Position numbers and translations under genes: made by a program
The notes under the pieces: model-generated
What the model saw: the letters and a program-made list of their open reading frames with translations, nothing else
Told to the model about the DNA's origin: nothing
Database searches by the model: none
Origin: G963556115 sp963678205
GTDB taxonomy: Bacteria > Planctomycetota > SZUA-567
Direction of reading: 5' to 3'
Length of the DNA: 64,000 nt
Assembly: GCA_963678205.1 (NCBI GenBank)
Contig: OY782760.1
Coordinates: 3,038,001-3,102,000 of the forward strand
Part shown: piece after piece, positions 16,049 through 26,000 of the stretch
Position numbering within the stretch: the stretch's first letter is position 1
Layout: the number at the start of each line of letters is the position of its first letter

Positions 16049-17833
16049 TTATAGGTTGGTTTCAACAGCTATTGGAAGGAGAATTTCTACAGTACAACCA
16101 AGAGGCGAGGTATTATTCCAGCACCTCATTTTTCCAAGGTAGGACTCTATTATATGCTTTACAATGCTCAAGCCCAGTCCAGACCCACCTTTGCGAGTGG
16201 TGAAGGTAGGATCAAATGCGTGAAGAAGAGCCGAATCAGAAAGGCCTTCTCCATGATCGCGAACACGTATTGAGGCCATACCATCCACAAGTGCACACTC
16301 AATTTGGATTTCCGTACCTTCATGACTATGTTGGGCTGCATTATCGAGTAGATTTACCATTACTTGCACCACCCGCTCAGGGTCTACAAATACCATAATT
16401 TTATCGGCTTCTGGTGAAAACGCTGTTATCAACCGGTGCAGCGGTTTGTTTGATTGCATCCATGAATCAGCAGCCATGCGACAGATGCTGACCAGTGTGC
16501 AGCATTGACGATTTCTGGCTTCTTCTGGACGACGAAGCTCTAACAGATCCTTCATGAGATTATCAAGCCGATTTATTTGACGTTGGATGCGGTCTACATA
16601 TTTTATGCACTCCGGATTATCCTGAATATGCTTTGAAATAAGTTCTACAGCAATAACAATGGCATTAAGGGGATTGCGCACCTCGTGAGCCACAACCGAG
16701 GCAAGCTCCCCTAAGGCGCGAAGCTTCTCACCCTGAAGCGCTTCCATCTCTAAACATGATTGTTTTTGTTGAAGTAGCTTACGTTCAGTTATATCGGTGA
16801 TAATGCCATCATAGGAATTCATCACCCCATCTGCATCAGGATGTGGTACCAGTGTATTACGTATCCAGTGTAGCTGACCCGTTTTATCCACGATACGGTG
16901 CTCTATCGTTATAGGTTTATCAGTACTCATAATGCGAGTTATCGCGTCCGTTACCATGGGACGATCTTCTTCAGGTATCATAGCTATCCAGAGAGAAGCA
17001 TCACTCGCATAATCCTCTTGAGTATAGCCGGATACTGCTTCACAGCCTTCGCCATGTTCTGTACGGAATGCCAAACCACCAGAGACATGAACGCTATAAA
17101 CATAATTAGTAATTGAAGAGAGTAGATGACGGTAGCGTTCTTCGCTTTTTTTTAAATCCTCTTCCACCTGTGTGCGTTCGGCTATATCCTGTTGTAACCG
17201 GAGGTTTGCTTCTTTCAGGTCGGCGGTTCGTGCAGCCACTATTTTCTCTAGCTGTTTGTGCGCGCCCCTCAGTTGCTCCTCTTCATGCTTGTAATTGGTG
17301 ATATCCACCATGATCATACGACAGTCCTTCCCAGTAGCAGAGGTGATTGCCGAAATGCGTACAGCTCGCGAAGAGCCGCCCTCACGGTGGAGCTGCACCT
17401 CACAGCTTGCATTGGTTATTCCTGCGAATGCCTGTTCTACAAACTTATTGAGTACGGGGCGACTCTCCTCTACTACAAATAACCCGAATGGCCTACCGAT
17501 AAGCTGTGAGCGTTCGCTCTCCATAAGGCTGGCAGCTAGGAAATTCACATTCGTTATCGTGTTATTCCTGTCAAGCGTTAGGTAGCCTGCTGGTGCAAAA
17601 TCATAGAGGTCGGTATACCTATCCAGCGCTGCTTCAGCCTTACTTCGCATCCGCAACAACTCATCATTTTGCATTCCCAATTCGATATGATGTACCTGAA
17701 GCTCATGTAACAAGCGAACCGTATCATCCTGCATAAGTGGCGTATCAGGGGAAATACTTTGCCCTTGCAAATACTCTTCTGCCTGCTGCCGTAAACCCTT
17801 ATCTGACGTATCACTACTTTTACGTTTGGTCAT
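16049..17833 (-). CDS. PAS-domain sensor histidine kinase
   Basis: A kinase of about 594 residues without membrane helices, so cytoplasmic. In order: an N-terminal coiled stretch with LLHELQVHHIELGMQND, a PAS domain (about 85-185), a coiled coil, a PAS-PAC domain (about 240-360), HisKA with the phosphorylated His in VVAHEVRNPLNAIV (near 385), and HATPase_c with N box NLLDNAAQHS, DHGEGLS and GGSGLGLSIVKHI. The stop of the preceding kinase gene overlaps its start; an in-frame ATG at 17845 is also possible. The short overlap implies translational coupling. It may be the kinase for the NtrC-type regulator of the cluster, but this cannot be shown from the sequence. Confidence 0.9.
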   Translation of the reverse strand: MTKRKSSDTSDKGLRQQAEEYLQGQSISPDTPLMQDDTVRLLHELQVHHIELGMQNDELLRMRSKAEAALDRYTDLYDFAPAGYLTLDRNNTITNVNFLAASLMESERSQLIGRPFGLFVVEESRPVLNKFVEQAFAGITNASCEVQLHREGGSSRAVRISAITSATGKDCRMIMVDITNYKHEEEQLRGAHKQLEKIVAARTADLKEANLRLQQDIAERTQVEEDLKKSEERYRHLLSSITNYVYSVHVSGGLAFRTEHGEGCEAVSGYTQEDYASDASLWIAMIPEEDRPMVTDAITRIMSTDKPITIEHRIVDKTGQLHWIRNTLVPHPDADGVMNSYDGIITDITERKLLQQKQSCLEMEALQGEKLRALGELASVVAHEVRNPLNAIVIAVELISKHIQDNPECIKYVDRIQRQINRLDNLMKDLLELRRPEEARNRQCCTLVSICRMAADSWMQSNKPLHRLITAFSPEADKIMVFVDPERVVQVMVNLLDNAAQHSHEGTEIQIECALVDGMASIRVRDHGEGLSDSALLHAFDPTFTTRKGGSGLGLSIVKHIIESYLGKMRCWNNTSPLGCTVEILLPIAVETNL

Positions 17834-19742
17834 AGCAATCACCATATTCCAAACATTGCTTTTTTATTTCAGAAAGCATTTTTAACGGTGAACATTGCAG
17901 TATTTCTGAGACCATGAGCGAAAGCCTAGAGAGATTGAACGGTTTTTGTATGAACGCTAACGCACCTTCGTCAAGTAATTCCTGACCTTCACTATCAATA
18001 CTACAACCGGAAGAAATTAATATCTTCGCCTCTGGATTGACTTTACGTATAGCGGAAAATATACCCTTTCCCTCCACACCAGGCATAGAAATATTCAATA
18101 TTATTAAGTCAATCTTGTTTGAGCATTCGTCGTAAAAGGAAACTGCTTCTTTTACACCCAAGTACGCAGTAACCATATAACCCAAGCTGTATAGCATTTT
18201 CCTGCAAATCTCTACTATTTCCTCCTCGTTGTCAATGAGTAAGACATGCCCACTGCCGCCAACTGTGCAGATAGCTTCCACCGTTGACGTCGGTAGGGCA
18301 ACATCTGAGTCTGCCAAAGAAAGGTAGATATAAAATGAGGTCCCCTGACCTTGCCGGCTCTGTACATCTATGCCTCCGTGATGACTGAGAATGCCACCAT
18401 ATACCGAGGCCAGCCCAAGGCCGGTGCCTTTTCCAACATCCTTGGTAGTAAAAAACGGCTCAAAGAGGTGTGTCAAAGTATCCTTGCTCATACCAGTTCC
18501 GGTATCTGATACCTCAATGCACAGGTAGCGACCTGGCGCCACTCCAAGAATTGCGGCCTGTTCCCCAACAAGCTCGGACTCCTTGGTTGTGAACACAATT
18601 TCACCGCCACTAGGCATAGCGTCACGTGCATTGAGCCCAAGGTTGATCAAAATGTTTTCTAGTCGGCTATTGTCACCCATGATCGTGTACTCAGCAGCGG
18701 CAAGGTGCTGCTTAATTGTAATCTTTTTATCAATACTGTTAGTAAGTAAAGCTACCGCTTCACTAATAAGTTTATGCATATTTACAGGTATAGCGAGACA
18801 TTTTCTTTTCCGTGAAAAATTCATCAATTGTGCTGTCAACTCAGCCGCCCGGAACGCACTGGTTGATATTGCTTCTGTATAACTCAGAAGTTCTTCGTCC
18901 TTAAGATTGTCGGCAAGAATTTCATTAAAGCCGATAATTCCTGTGAGTTGATTATTGAAATTATGTGCTATCCCGCCAGCCAGCTGCCCAATGGCAGACA
19001 TCTTTTCGGCTTGACGCAACTGCGACATCAGCTGCTCTCTCTCCTCTTCAGCTATTTTACGGGCGGTAATGTCCAAAAGGCTGACCAACACCATCGGTTC
19101 ACTATGTAACTCCAAACGTACACAAGAGAGAAGAAATACACTCTCTTTGGTCTCCTCTCCAAAGGTTGATATGAAGTTGACCTCTACCTGATGATGGATC
19201 AAACCGGAGTCAATGGCATAGATCACATTCTTCCTGATTGGGCACTCTGTACAAAACGGTCCAAGGCCGCATCCCCGCGGATTATCTTGTGCATGCAGAC
19301 ACCGCAAAGCGTCGCCAAAACTCATGCCAATTATTTTTTCGGAATTAATTTGAGCAAACTCAGCAGTAAAATTATTAGCCTTGCACACACGGCGTCCAGA
19401 ATTCAGTAGAACCATGATCAAAGGCGCATGCTCATAAATTGTCAATAGCTCCGTCATATAAGCTTTGGTCTGCTCCTGAGACTGAAGTAGCTGCTCGTTC
19501 TGCATCTCAAGTTCTATATGATGCACCTGCAGTTCATGCAGCATACGCTGCATCCCCACCCCAAGTAGCTGCTCGTTCTGCATCTCCAGTTCGACATGAT
19601 GAACCTGCAGTTCATGCAGCAGACGTTGCATATCCTCCCCATGTAGCGGCATGAAGGTTTCGAGTCCGCTTTCTTTCAGACGAGCCTCTGCCTCACGGCG
19701 AATATCCTGCTCGTTTGAGCGCATTTCGGTTTCTTTCTTCAT
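17820..19742 (-). CDS. PAS hybrid histidine kinase with a receiver lacking the phospho-Asp
   Basis: A 640-residue cytoplasmic kinase. An N-terminal coiled region contains a 26-residue tandem duplication of the LLHELQVHHVELEMQNEQLL motif (about 30-85). A PAS domain follows (about 95-225, with CxxxPIR-like Cys residues in GLGPFCTECPIRKNV), then HisKA with His in LAGGIAHNFNNQLTG, HATPase_c (NLGLNARDAM, DTGTGMS, GKGTGLGLASVYG) and a C-terminal receiver (about 505-625). In the receiver the usual phospho-Asp is replaced by Asn (LIILNISMPGVEG, codon AAT), so it should not be phosphorylated in the usual way. The gene starts within the end of the CheB-CheR gene (ATGA overlap) and has an AGGAGG site. 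Confidence 0.9.
   Translation of the reverse strand: MKKETEMRSNEQDIRREAEARLKESGLETFMPLHGEDMQRLLHELQVHHVELEMQNEQLLGVGMQRMLHELQVHHIELEMQNEQLLQSQEQTKAYMTELLTIYEHAPLIMVLLNSGRRVCKANNFTAEFAQINSEKIIGMSFGDALRCLHAQDNPRGCGLGPFCTECPIRKNVIYAIDSGLIHHQVEVNFISTFGEETKESVFLLSCVRLELHSEPMVLVSLLDITARKIAEEEREQLMSQLRQAEKMSAIGQLAGGIAHNFNNQLTGIIGFNEILADNLKDEELLSYTEAISTSAFRAAELTAQLMNFSRKRKCLAIPVNMHKLISEAVALLTNSIDKKITIKQHLAAAEYTIMGDNSRLENILINLGLNARDAMPSGGEIVFTTKESELVGEQAAILGVAPGRYLCIEVSDTGTGMSKDTLTHLFEPFFTTKDVGKGTGLGLASVYGGILSHHGGIDVQSRQGQGTSFYIYLSLADSDVALPTSTVEAICTVGGSGHVLLIDNEEEIVEICRKMLYSLGYMVTAYLGVKEAVSFYDECSNKIDLIILNISMPGVEGKGIFSAIRKVNPEAKILISSGCSIDSEGQELLDEGALAFIQKPFNLSRLSLMVSEILQCSPLKMLSEIKKQCLEYGDCYDQT
19485..19640 (-). 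repeat. Tandem 78-bp in-frame duplication inside the hybrid kinase gene
   Basis: Two adjacent 78-base units (19485-19562 and 19563-19640), both beginning AAGTAGCTGCTCGTTCTGCA on the plus strand. They encode two copies of the helical HELQVHH.ELEMQNEQLL segment. The units differ at several bases, so the duplication is not very recent. Confidence 0.85.
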
Positions 19743-22264
19743 GATGTATCCTCCTGAAACTTCGTCTGAAGATCTGCAATTTCCTTATGATGTGACGTAA
19801 TGTCTGCAAGGGTAATCACCACGCCGTCTATTTTTTCCTCTATAGTACGGTAAGGCATTATACGCACACTAAACCAACGACCATCCTGCGAGTGAATCTG
19901 TTTTTCAGAGAATACCAGAGTCCGCAGCACTTCTCTGGCATTTTCGGCCAATTCAGGATAGTCGAGAATAGAGGTTAGATCTGTTAGTGGTCGACCAACA
20001 TCACCTGGGATAAACTTAATGATCTTGGCTGCACAGGAGGTAAAACGTCGAACCTTTAGATCACGATCCAAAAATACGGTCGCTATATCAGTACTGTCCA
20101 GAAGATTTTTCATATCGCTGGCGGTAAGTGAGAGTTCATCGAGTTTGGCCTGCAACTCAGCATTTAGAGTCTGCAATTCCTCGTTCATTGACTGCGTCTC
20201 CTCCTTGGAAGTAGTAAGCTCCTCATTTGTAGACTGGAGCTCCTCGTTGGTGGAACGCAACTTCTCCTGAGAGGTCTGCATCTCTTCACGCACAACACCC
20301 AACTCCGCATGCAACCGCTGTAATTCCCGCTCATACCCACTGATACGTTGACTTTCAGCATCAGAAGTAGGTTGACTTTCCGCAACGGCTGGTTGCAGGT
20401 ATACATCTCTGAATACGATCAGCACCATACCCTGCGCTGCGATTGTTTTACCAAGCGCTTGAACTATAATATCGACTCTCTGGTCGCCATGGTTGGCGGC
20501 AACCATGAGTCCCTTGACCTCTATCGTCGCAGTTTCACGAACAGCCTTATTAAAAGCAGCACTTAGTTCACTTCGCAAGCCGTCCCGTGCCATGGCAAAG
20601 ATGTTCAGATTTGCCTTACCCGCAGCTGGCTCAAGATATTTTCCAGTTCGCCCACTTATATAGACCACGTCACCACTTGCATTAGTGAGTACTGCTGGCG
20701 GGGAATATTGTTGCAGAATTATTTGATCCGTTAATGACTGCACGTTTAACGTCTCAGAAGGGTGTTCATGGTCTTGGGATGCTTCCGCAATGACGGGAAC
20801 AAATGAAGGGGGAAATTCCACTGGCGATGTCTTGAAGAAAGGTTCGAGGCGTCTGTATATTCTGAATTTATCATCCTCCGCCCCAAATAAATTGGTGAAG
20901 TTGCCGACAGTCTCAGCACTGCCGAGGAAGAGAAGCCCTCCGGTCTTCAAGCTGTAGTGAAATAGCGGCATGAGTTTTTTTTGTAAATCACCTTCCAAAT
21001 ATATAAGCAAGTTCCGGCAGATCAGGATATCTAGCTTGGTAAATGGTGGATCCATGACCATATCCTGTTGCGCGAAAATTACCATTTCCCTTATTTCCTT
21101 GGTTATTCTGTACTTGCCGTTTTCCAGTACAAAGAAACGCTCCAAACGCTCAGGAGATACGTCAGCCACAATATTTTCGCTATAAATTCCTTGACGCGCC
21201 TTTTCGATAGATTCCTGAGCAAGATCGGTGGCGAATATCTGTAGCCTGTAATGCCACTGTGGCACGAGTTTTTGGGCTGCTTCTTGAAAAACCATAGCCA
21301 GCGAATAAGCTTCCTCTCCAGTAGAACATCCCGGTATCCAAGCTCGCAATTCCCGACTGTTGTGCCGGCGCTCAAAGAGTGCTGGCAACGCATAGTTTTT
21401 CAAGTAATCCCATGACGTAACATCACGGAAAAAACTAGTAACCCCGATCAATAGTTCCTTGAAAAGCAATTCCAATTCCTGAGGATTATCCTTCATATAT
21501 TGAATATAACCCTTGATACTGGTGATCTGGTGTATGCCCATGCGCCTCTCAAGTCGTCGGCATATTGAATTCTTCTTATACAGGGAAAAATCGTGACCGG
21601 TATGGGCACGTAGCAGTACAATTATATCCCCCAGCGAATTTTTATCTTTATTATTCAATAATGCTTGTGAGGAGTCTTGATTCGTCCTCTCCAAGAATGC
21701 CATTATTTTGGCTGGTAACTCTTCAGCAGGAGCCACAATATCCACCAAACCAGTATCAATTGCGCTACGCGGCATACCTTCGCATTTAGCTGTAGCCGGA
21801 TCCTGCACCAAGACAATTCCTGCTGCTTCTTTTATTGCCTGCAACCCAAGAACACCATCACTACCCATTCCCGAGAGAATAACGCCAATGCTCAGCTGTC
21901 CGCTGTTTAAAGCAAGAGAACGGAAAAATAAATCGATTGGCAAGCGCAGTCCGCGTGGAGCCGCTGGTGCCATCAGATTGAATTCACCATTGCTAATCGA
22001 CATATCCTTGTTAGGTGGAATAACATATACGCAGTCGGGTTGAACCTTGGTGTGTTGCTTGACTTGCATCACTTTCATGTGAGTGTTACGTTGGAGTAGT
22101 TCTGGTAGAAGGCCCTTATGTGTAGGATCCAGATGCTGCACCACGGCATATGCCATGCCGCTTGTGTCAGGAACACTGCTCAAAAATTGCTCAAGTGCTT
22201 CCAGCCCACCTGCTGAAGCGCCAATTCCTACTATGGGAAAAGTGGTATTTCCAGATATGTACAC
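19739..22264 (-). CDS. CheB-CheR-PAS fusion protein
   Basis: A protein of about 841 residues. The CheB methylesterase domain comes first: Ser in GIGASAGGLEALEQ, His in VVQHLDPTHKG and Asp in GMGSDGVLGL. CheR methyltransferase follows, with GVTSFFRD and the SAM loop AWIPGCSTGEEAYSLAMV. Then come a long coiled coil (QEKLRSTNEELQSTNEELTT) and a PAS domain (about 715-830). Such fusions sense a signal by PAS and often act outside chemotaxis; no chemoreceptor or CheA gene lies nearby. The frame opens at 22309, but AAGGAA before the GTG at 22264 gives a better start (VYISGNTTFPIVGIGASAGG). The gene is followed without a gap by two kinases, making a three-gene signalling operon. Confidence 0.9.
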   Translation of the reverse strand: MYISGNTTFPIVGIGASAGGLEALEQFLSSVPDTSGMAYAVVQHLDPTHKGLLPELLQRNTHMKVMQVKQHTKVQPDCVYVIPPNKDMSISNGEFNLMAPAAPRGLRLPIDLFFRSLALNSGQLSIGVILSGMGSDGVLGLQAIKEAAGIVLVQDPATAKCEGMPRSAIDTGLVDIVAPAEELPAKIMAFLERTNQDSSQALLNNKDKNSLGDIIVLLRAHTGHDFSLYKKNSICRRLERRMGIHQITSIKGYIQYMKDNPQELELLFKELLIGVTSFFRDVTSWDYLKNYALPALFERRHNSRELRAWIPGCSTGEEAYSLAMVFQEAAQKLVPQWHYRLQIFATDLAQESIEKARQGIYSENIVADVSPERLERFFVLENGKYRITKEIREMVIFAQQDMVMDPPFTKLDILICRNLLIYLEGDLQKKLMPLFHYSLKTGGLLFLGSAETVGNFTNLFGAEDDKFRIYRRLEPFFKTSPVEFPPSFVPVIAEASQDHEHPSETLNVQSLTDQIILQQYSPPAVLTNASGDVVYISGRTGKYLEPAAGKANLNIFAMARDGLRSELSAAFNKAVRETATIEVKGLMVAANHGDQRVDIIVQALGKTIAAQGMVLIVFRDVYLQPAVAESQPTSDAESQRISGYERELQRLHAELGVVREEMQTSQEKLRSTNEELQSTNEELTTSKEETQSMNEELQTLNAELQAKLDELSLTASDMKNLLDSTDIATVFLDRDLKVRRFTSCAAKIIKFIPGDVGRPLTDLTSILDYPELAENAREVLRTLVFSEKQIHSQDGRWFSVRIMPYRTIEEKIDGVVITLADITSHHKEIADLQTKFQEDTS

Positions 22265-22625
22265 GGTTCTTTCCTTAATTAATGAAGAGAATAGAACTTC
22301 TACTGACACAATGTAGCTTATTCTTTGGATTTTTATACAGACTACTCATGCGTACGGCCTTCCTTATGTTATCTTAACAGAAATTACGCATGTAAACGGA
22401 GTGAATTCAGGGCGGTACTACGCTCTGCAATACTTAATAATGTCTATAATCTTAAACATTAACAACGCATAAAGCCCAACATACTTATATAGAACATATA
22501 TAATAACTCCTGTCAAGGCTAAAGTAGCAAACCCGTAATAAATAAGATATCATGAGTAACACTGCTTTTTGCCTGGACGCCTAACCAAATACGGACTAAT
22601 ATAGTTATACATAATATTTAATTTA
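22265..22625. other. Intergenic region upstream of the CheB-CheR operon
   Basis: About 360 bases between the regulator stop and the CheB-CheR start, both on the reverse strand. It should carry the operon promoter. No sigma-54 match with correct spacing and no copy of the shared enhancer was seen. Confidence 0.35.
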
Positions 22626-23012
22626 TTACCTCTCTTCTTGCAAAAGATAAATTAATGAATTTAGATTTAGTGGCTTAGTCCAGGCGCAGGTAAACCCCAG
22701 AGCCACAAGCTCATCTGGATTCCATCTTTCCATATTCCCAGAAATAGCGATAAGAGGGGCAACATATCCAAGTTTCCTTAGCAGGAATCCACATTCACTG
22801 CCTAACATCTTGGGAAGATTGATGTCAAGTAGTATAGCTGTAAAACGTAGCGGTACTGCGTCCAGCAAGGCTTCAGCATCAAGGAACCTCTCAGAAGACA
22901 TTCCTCGACTTTCCAAGAACTCCTGCATAAGTAAGCCTGAATCTTCGTCGTCATCTACTATCGCCACGCAAACCTGCTTGTTGGTTTCTGATATAGTCAC
23001 ATTGGTCTCCAT
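22626..23012 (-). CDS. Single-domain response regulator
   Basis: A receiver protein of about 128 residues with no output domain. The acidic pocket is VDDDEDS, the phospho-Asp is in AILLDINLPKMLG, and the switch and Lys are in LIAISG and CAWTKPLN. All key residues are present. The frame opens with GTG at 23024; the ATG at 23012 is the more usual start. It lies 39 bases downstream of the ndvB-like gene on the same strand and is probably cotranscribed with it. It may relay phosphate or act by protein binding. Confidence 0.88.
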   Translation of the reverse strand: METNVTISETNKQVCVAIVDDDEDSGLLMQEFLESRGMSSERFLDAEALLDAVPLRFTAILLDINLPKMLGSECGFLLRKLGYVAPLIAISGNMERWNPDELVALGFTCAWTKPLNLNSLIYLLQEER

Positions 23013-23051
23013 AATTGAAAGCACCTATTATTAGCTGGCAGCTTTGTTAAA

Positions 23052-26000
23052 TCATTTGCCCATGCGGACACGGATTGTATGCTTTACCATATCACTGGTC
23101 AACCAAATTACACCATCCTCAATGTACCGACCATTGAGTTCTACTCGGACAACTCCCTGCTGACAATGCTCTGGATTATCAACAAGAATGTCGTACTGTG
23201 CTTCGCCATGCCGGTAACTAATCTGAAATCCATCCCACGATTCTGGGATTACTGGCGAAATTTGCAGGGTTTCCCCATGCACTTTAAGACCGAGAACCTC
23301 TTCAATCCACGCTCGATACATCCAAGACGCAGAGCCTGTATACCAAGACCAGCCCCCTTGCCCTATATGCCCTTGGAGGCGGTAGACATCGGCCGCAACT
23401 ACGTATGGCTCGATTTGATAACGCCAGACCGCTTCAGAGTCGAGAGCATGTTCAATAGGATTGAGCATACAAAGTATTTTTGCCGCACGCTCACCATCAC
23501 CACAACGAGCCATAGCCATAGCCACCCAGATAGCGGCATGGGTATACTGCCCACCGTTTTCTCTGACTCCCGGAGGATATCCCATAATATAACCAGGTGA
23601 CGGATTCATTTTATCAAATGGCGGAGTGAATAGTTGTACCTGCTTTTCATCTTCATCAACGAGATAATTCCAAGCCGATTCGAGCGCTTTATGTGTACGC
23701 TCCGGATCTGCTGCCGCACTCAAACAAGCCCATGACTGCGGCAAAGAATCTATCTTCGCTTCCTTATTTACAGCCGAGCCAAGCGTAGTACCGTCATCAA
23801 ATGTCGCTCTTAAATACCACTCTCCATCCCAAGCAAACCTTTCAACCTGTTGAGCTATTATCTCACGTTGCTTATCATAGGTATCTGCAAGTTCAGTTCT
23901 ATCCAGCAGCGTGGATATCTCAGCCATTCCCCTCAGCACATCAATCATGAACCAAGCCAACCAGACACTCTCACCCTTACCCTGAGCACCCACAAGGTTC
24001 ATCCCGTCATTCCAGTCACCAGTTCCCATCAGTGGTAGACCATGAGCGCCAAAATTCATGCCGTGCGAGAGTGCCCGCTGACAATGCTCGAAGAGTGTAC
24101 CGCCTTTTTCTGCGGTTACTGGATTTTGAAAGCTCTCATGCTGGTCATCACTAAGTAGCGGCGCATCTAGAAACGGCGACATCTCCTGTAAAATGCTGGT
24201 ATCAGCAGTGATCTGAAGATACTGTGTAACCACAAAAGGCAACCACAACAGATCATCGGAAATGCGTGAACGGATACCTTCTCCACCAGGAGGATGCCAC
24301 CAATGCTGTACATCACCTTCCTTGAACTGATGACTTGCCGCAAGCAAAATATGCTCGCGCGCCAATTGAGGATGAGCATAAAGTAAAGCCATTACATCCT
24401 GTAATTGGTCACGGAACCCGAAAGCTCCACCTGACTGATAAAAGCCGGAGCGCGCCCATATCCTACAGCTCAAGGTTTGATAGAGCAGCCAGCGATTAAG
24501 TAGTAGATCTACGCCGAGTTCAGGCGTGTGCGTTTGTACAGTTTCCAACCTTTGATCCCACCATGATTGGGTCTTCCGTAAAGCACCATCCACAGCATGG
24601 CAATGGTTGTAGGTTGTAACAATTTCATGAATCTGTTCAAGCGTTGACGCTTGTCCCAGAGTAAAGACTATTTCCTTGCTTTCACCAGGCATCAATACGA
24701 GAGTTGCCTGTAATGCAGCGCACGGGTCGAGTCCCGCTCCCACACGGGGTAAAAGTTTGTTATGTCCCAACGCTGCAGGATCTACCATTGAGCGGTTTCT
24801 TCCTAAAAATGCCATGCGATCGGCAGTATATGAGATAACTGGTAAACTCATTGCTGCAAAGGCTATGCTATGCGGATAGTCTGGATTGTAATAATTGTGT
24901 GCCAGCATAGCCTGAATTTCATCATCCCAAGAAGTTACTACCTGCATCTGGGATTTCTCCCTAGACTCACCCAGTGTCCATTCCACATAATATGTTAAAG
25001 ACAGATTACGTACCCTAGTAGAGTCGTTATATAGCATCAACTTCTGTAGTTTAACCGGTTCATCCACATGATCGCTAACAGGTATAAAAACAGTCAACTC
25101 TTGGTTTATGCCATGGCTATTATGCTCGAATACCGTATACCCTGCACCGTGTCTTGCCCTGTATGGGAGAGTATCACGAATAGGTGATGCCGTTGGTGTC
25201 CAATAGTTGCCAGTATCATCGTCCCGGATATAAATGGCTTCCGAAGATGTATCTAGAACCGGATCATTAGACCATTGAGTCAGACGATTTCGCTGACTGT
25301 TACCCTGCCAAGTAAAGCCCGCTCCAGTTTCACTGATAAGTGTACCGAATACGGGGTTGGCAATTACGTTAACCCAAGGCGCAGGCGTATTCATATTGGC
25401 ACCGAGATATATCGCATACTCCTTACCATTTTGGGTAAAGCCACCGAGACTGTTAAAGAAAAGAAGATCTAAGAATGGGAGCGCTGCAGATATATCCCTT
25501 AGACGCTTCCTTTTGATTATTGCCTCAGGAGAGACAAGTATTCCCTGGGCCGCTCCCAACTGCTGGGCAAGTGTACCGCGGGCTGCTACCAGCGACACGC
25601 TTGCCGCAGACCGGAGTAACGCCAAATCCTCAGTAGAAATCTGCTCTGCTGCCCTCAAAAAAATCCCTCCAGACTTGCCAATTTCTGTATTAGGAGCCAA
25701 GTTTTGGATAAGATGCTCTATCTCCTTGAGTAGAGGTTGAGTGTAACCGCCGTTACTTTCAATTAAAACAATCAGATCTACCGCTAGCCCCTGCAGGTGC
25801 CAAAACGCATGCGCCTGAATCATTTGATGGATCAAGCCGATATCAGATGACTCACTGATGGCAACCAGAGCTATTGGCAGGTCACCGGAGATTGAGTATG
25901 CCCACAGACCAGCCTGTCCTTTGCGGTTCTCAGCAATGTTTTTCGCACTTGAGCGGAGAAATAAGCTGTGGTAGAGCAGATAGCTGGCGAGTTGCTGAAA

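Noticed and set aside
23079..23600. 173-residue plus-strand open frame inside the ndvB-like gene
   Set aside because: It is antisense to a well-supported enzyme domain, has no ribosome site and no recognisable protein pattern.
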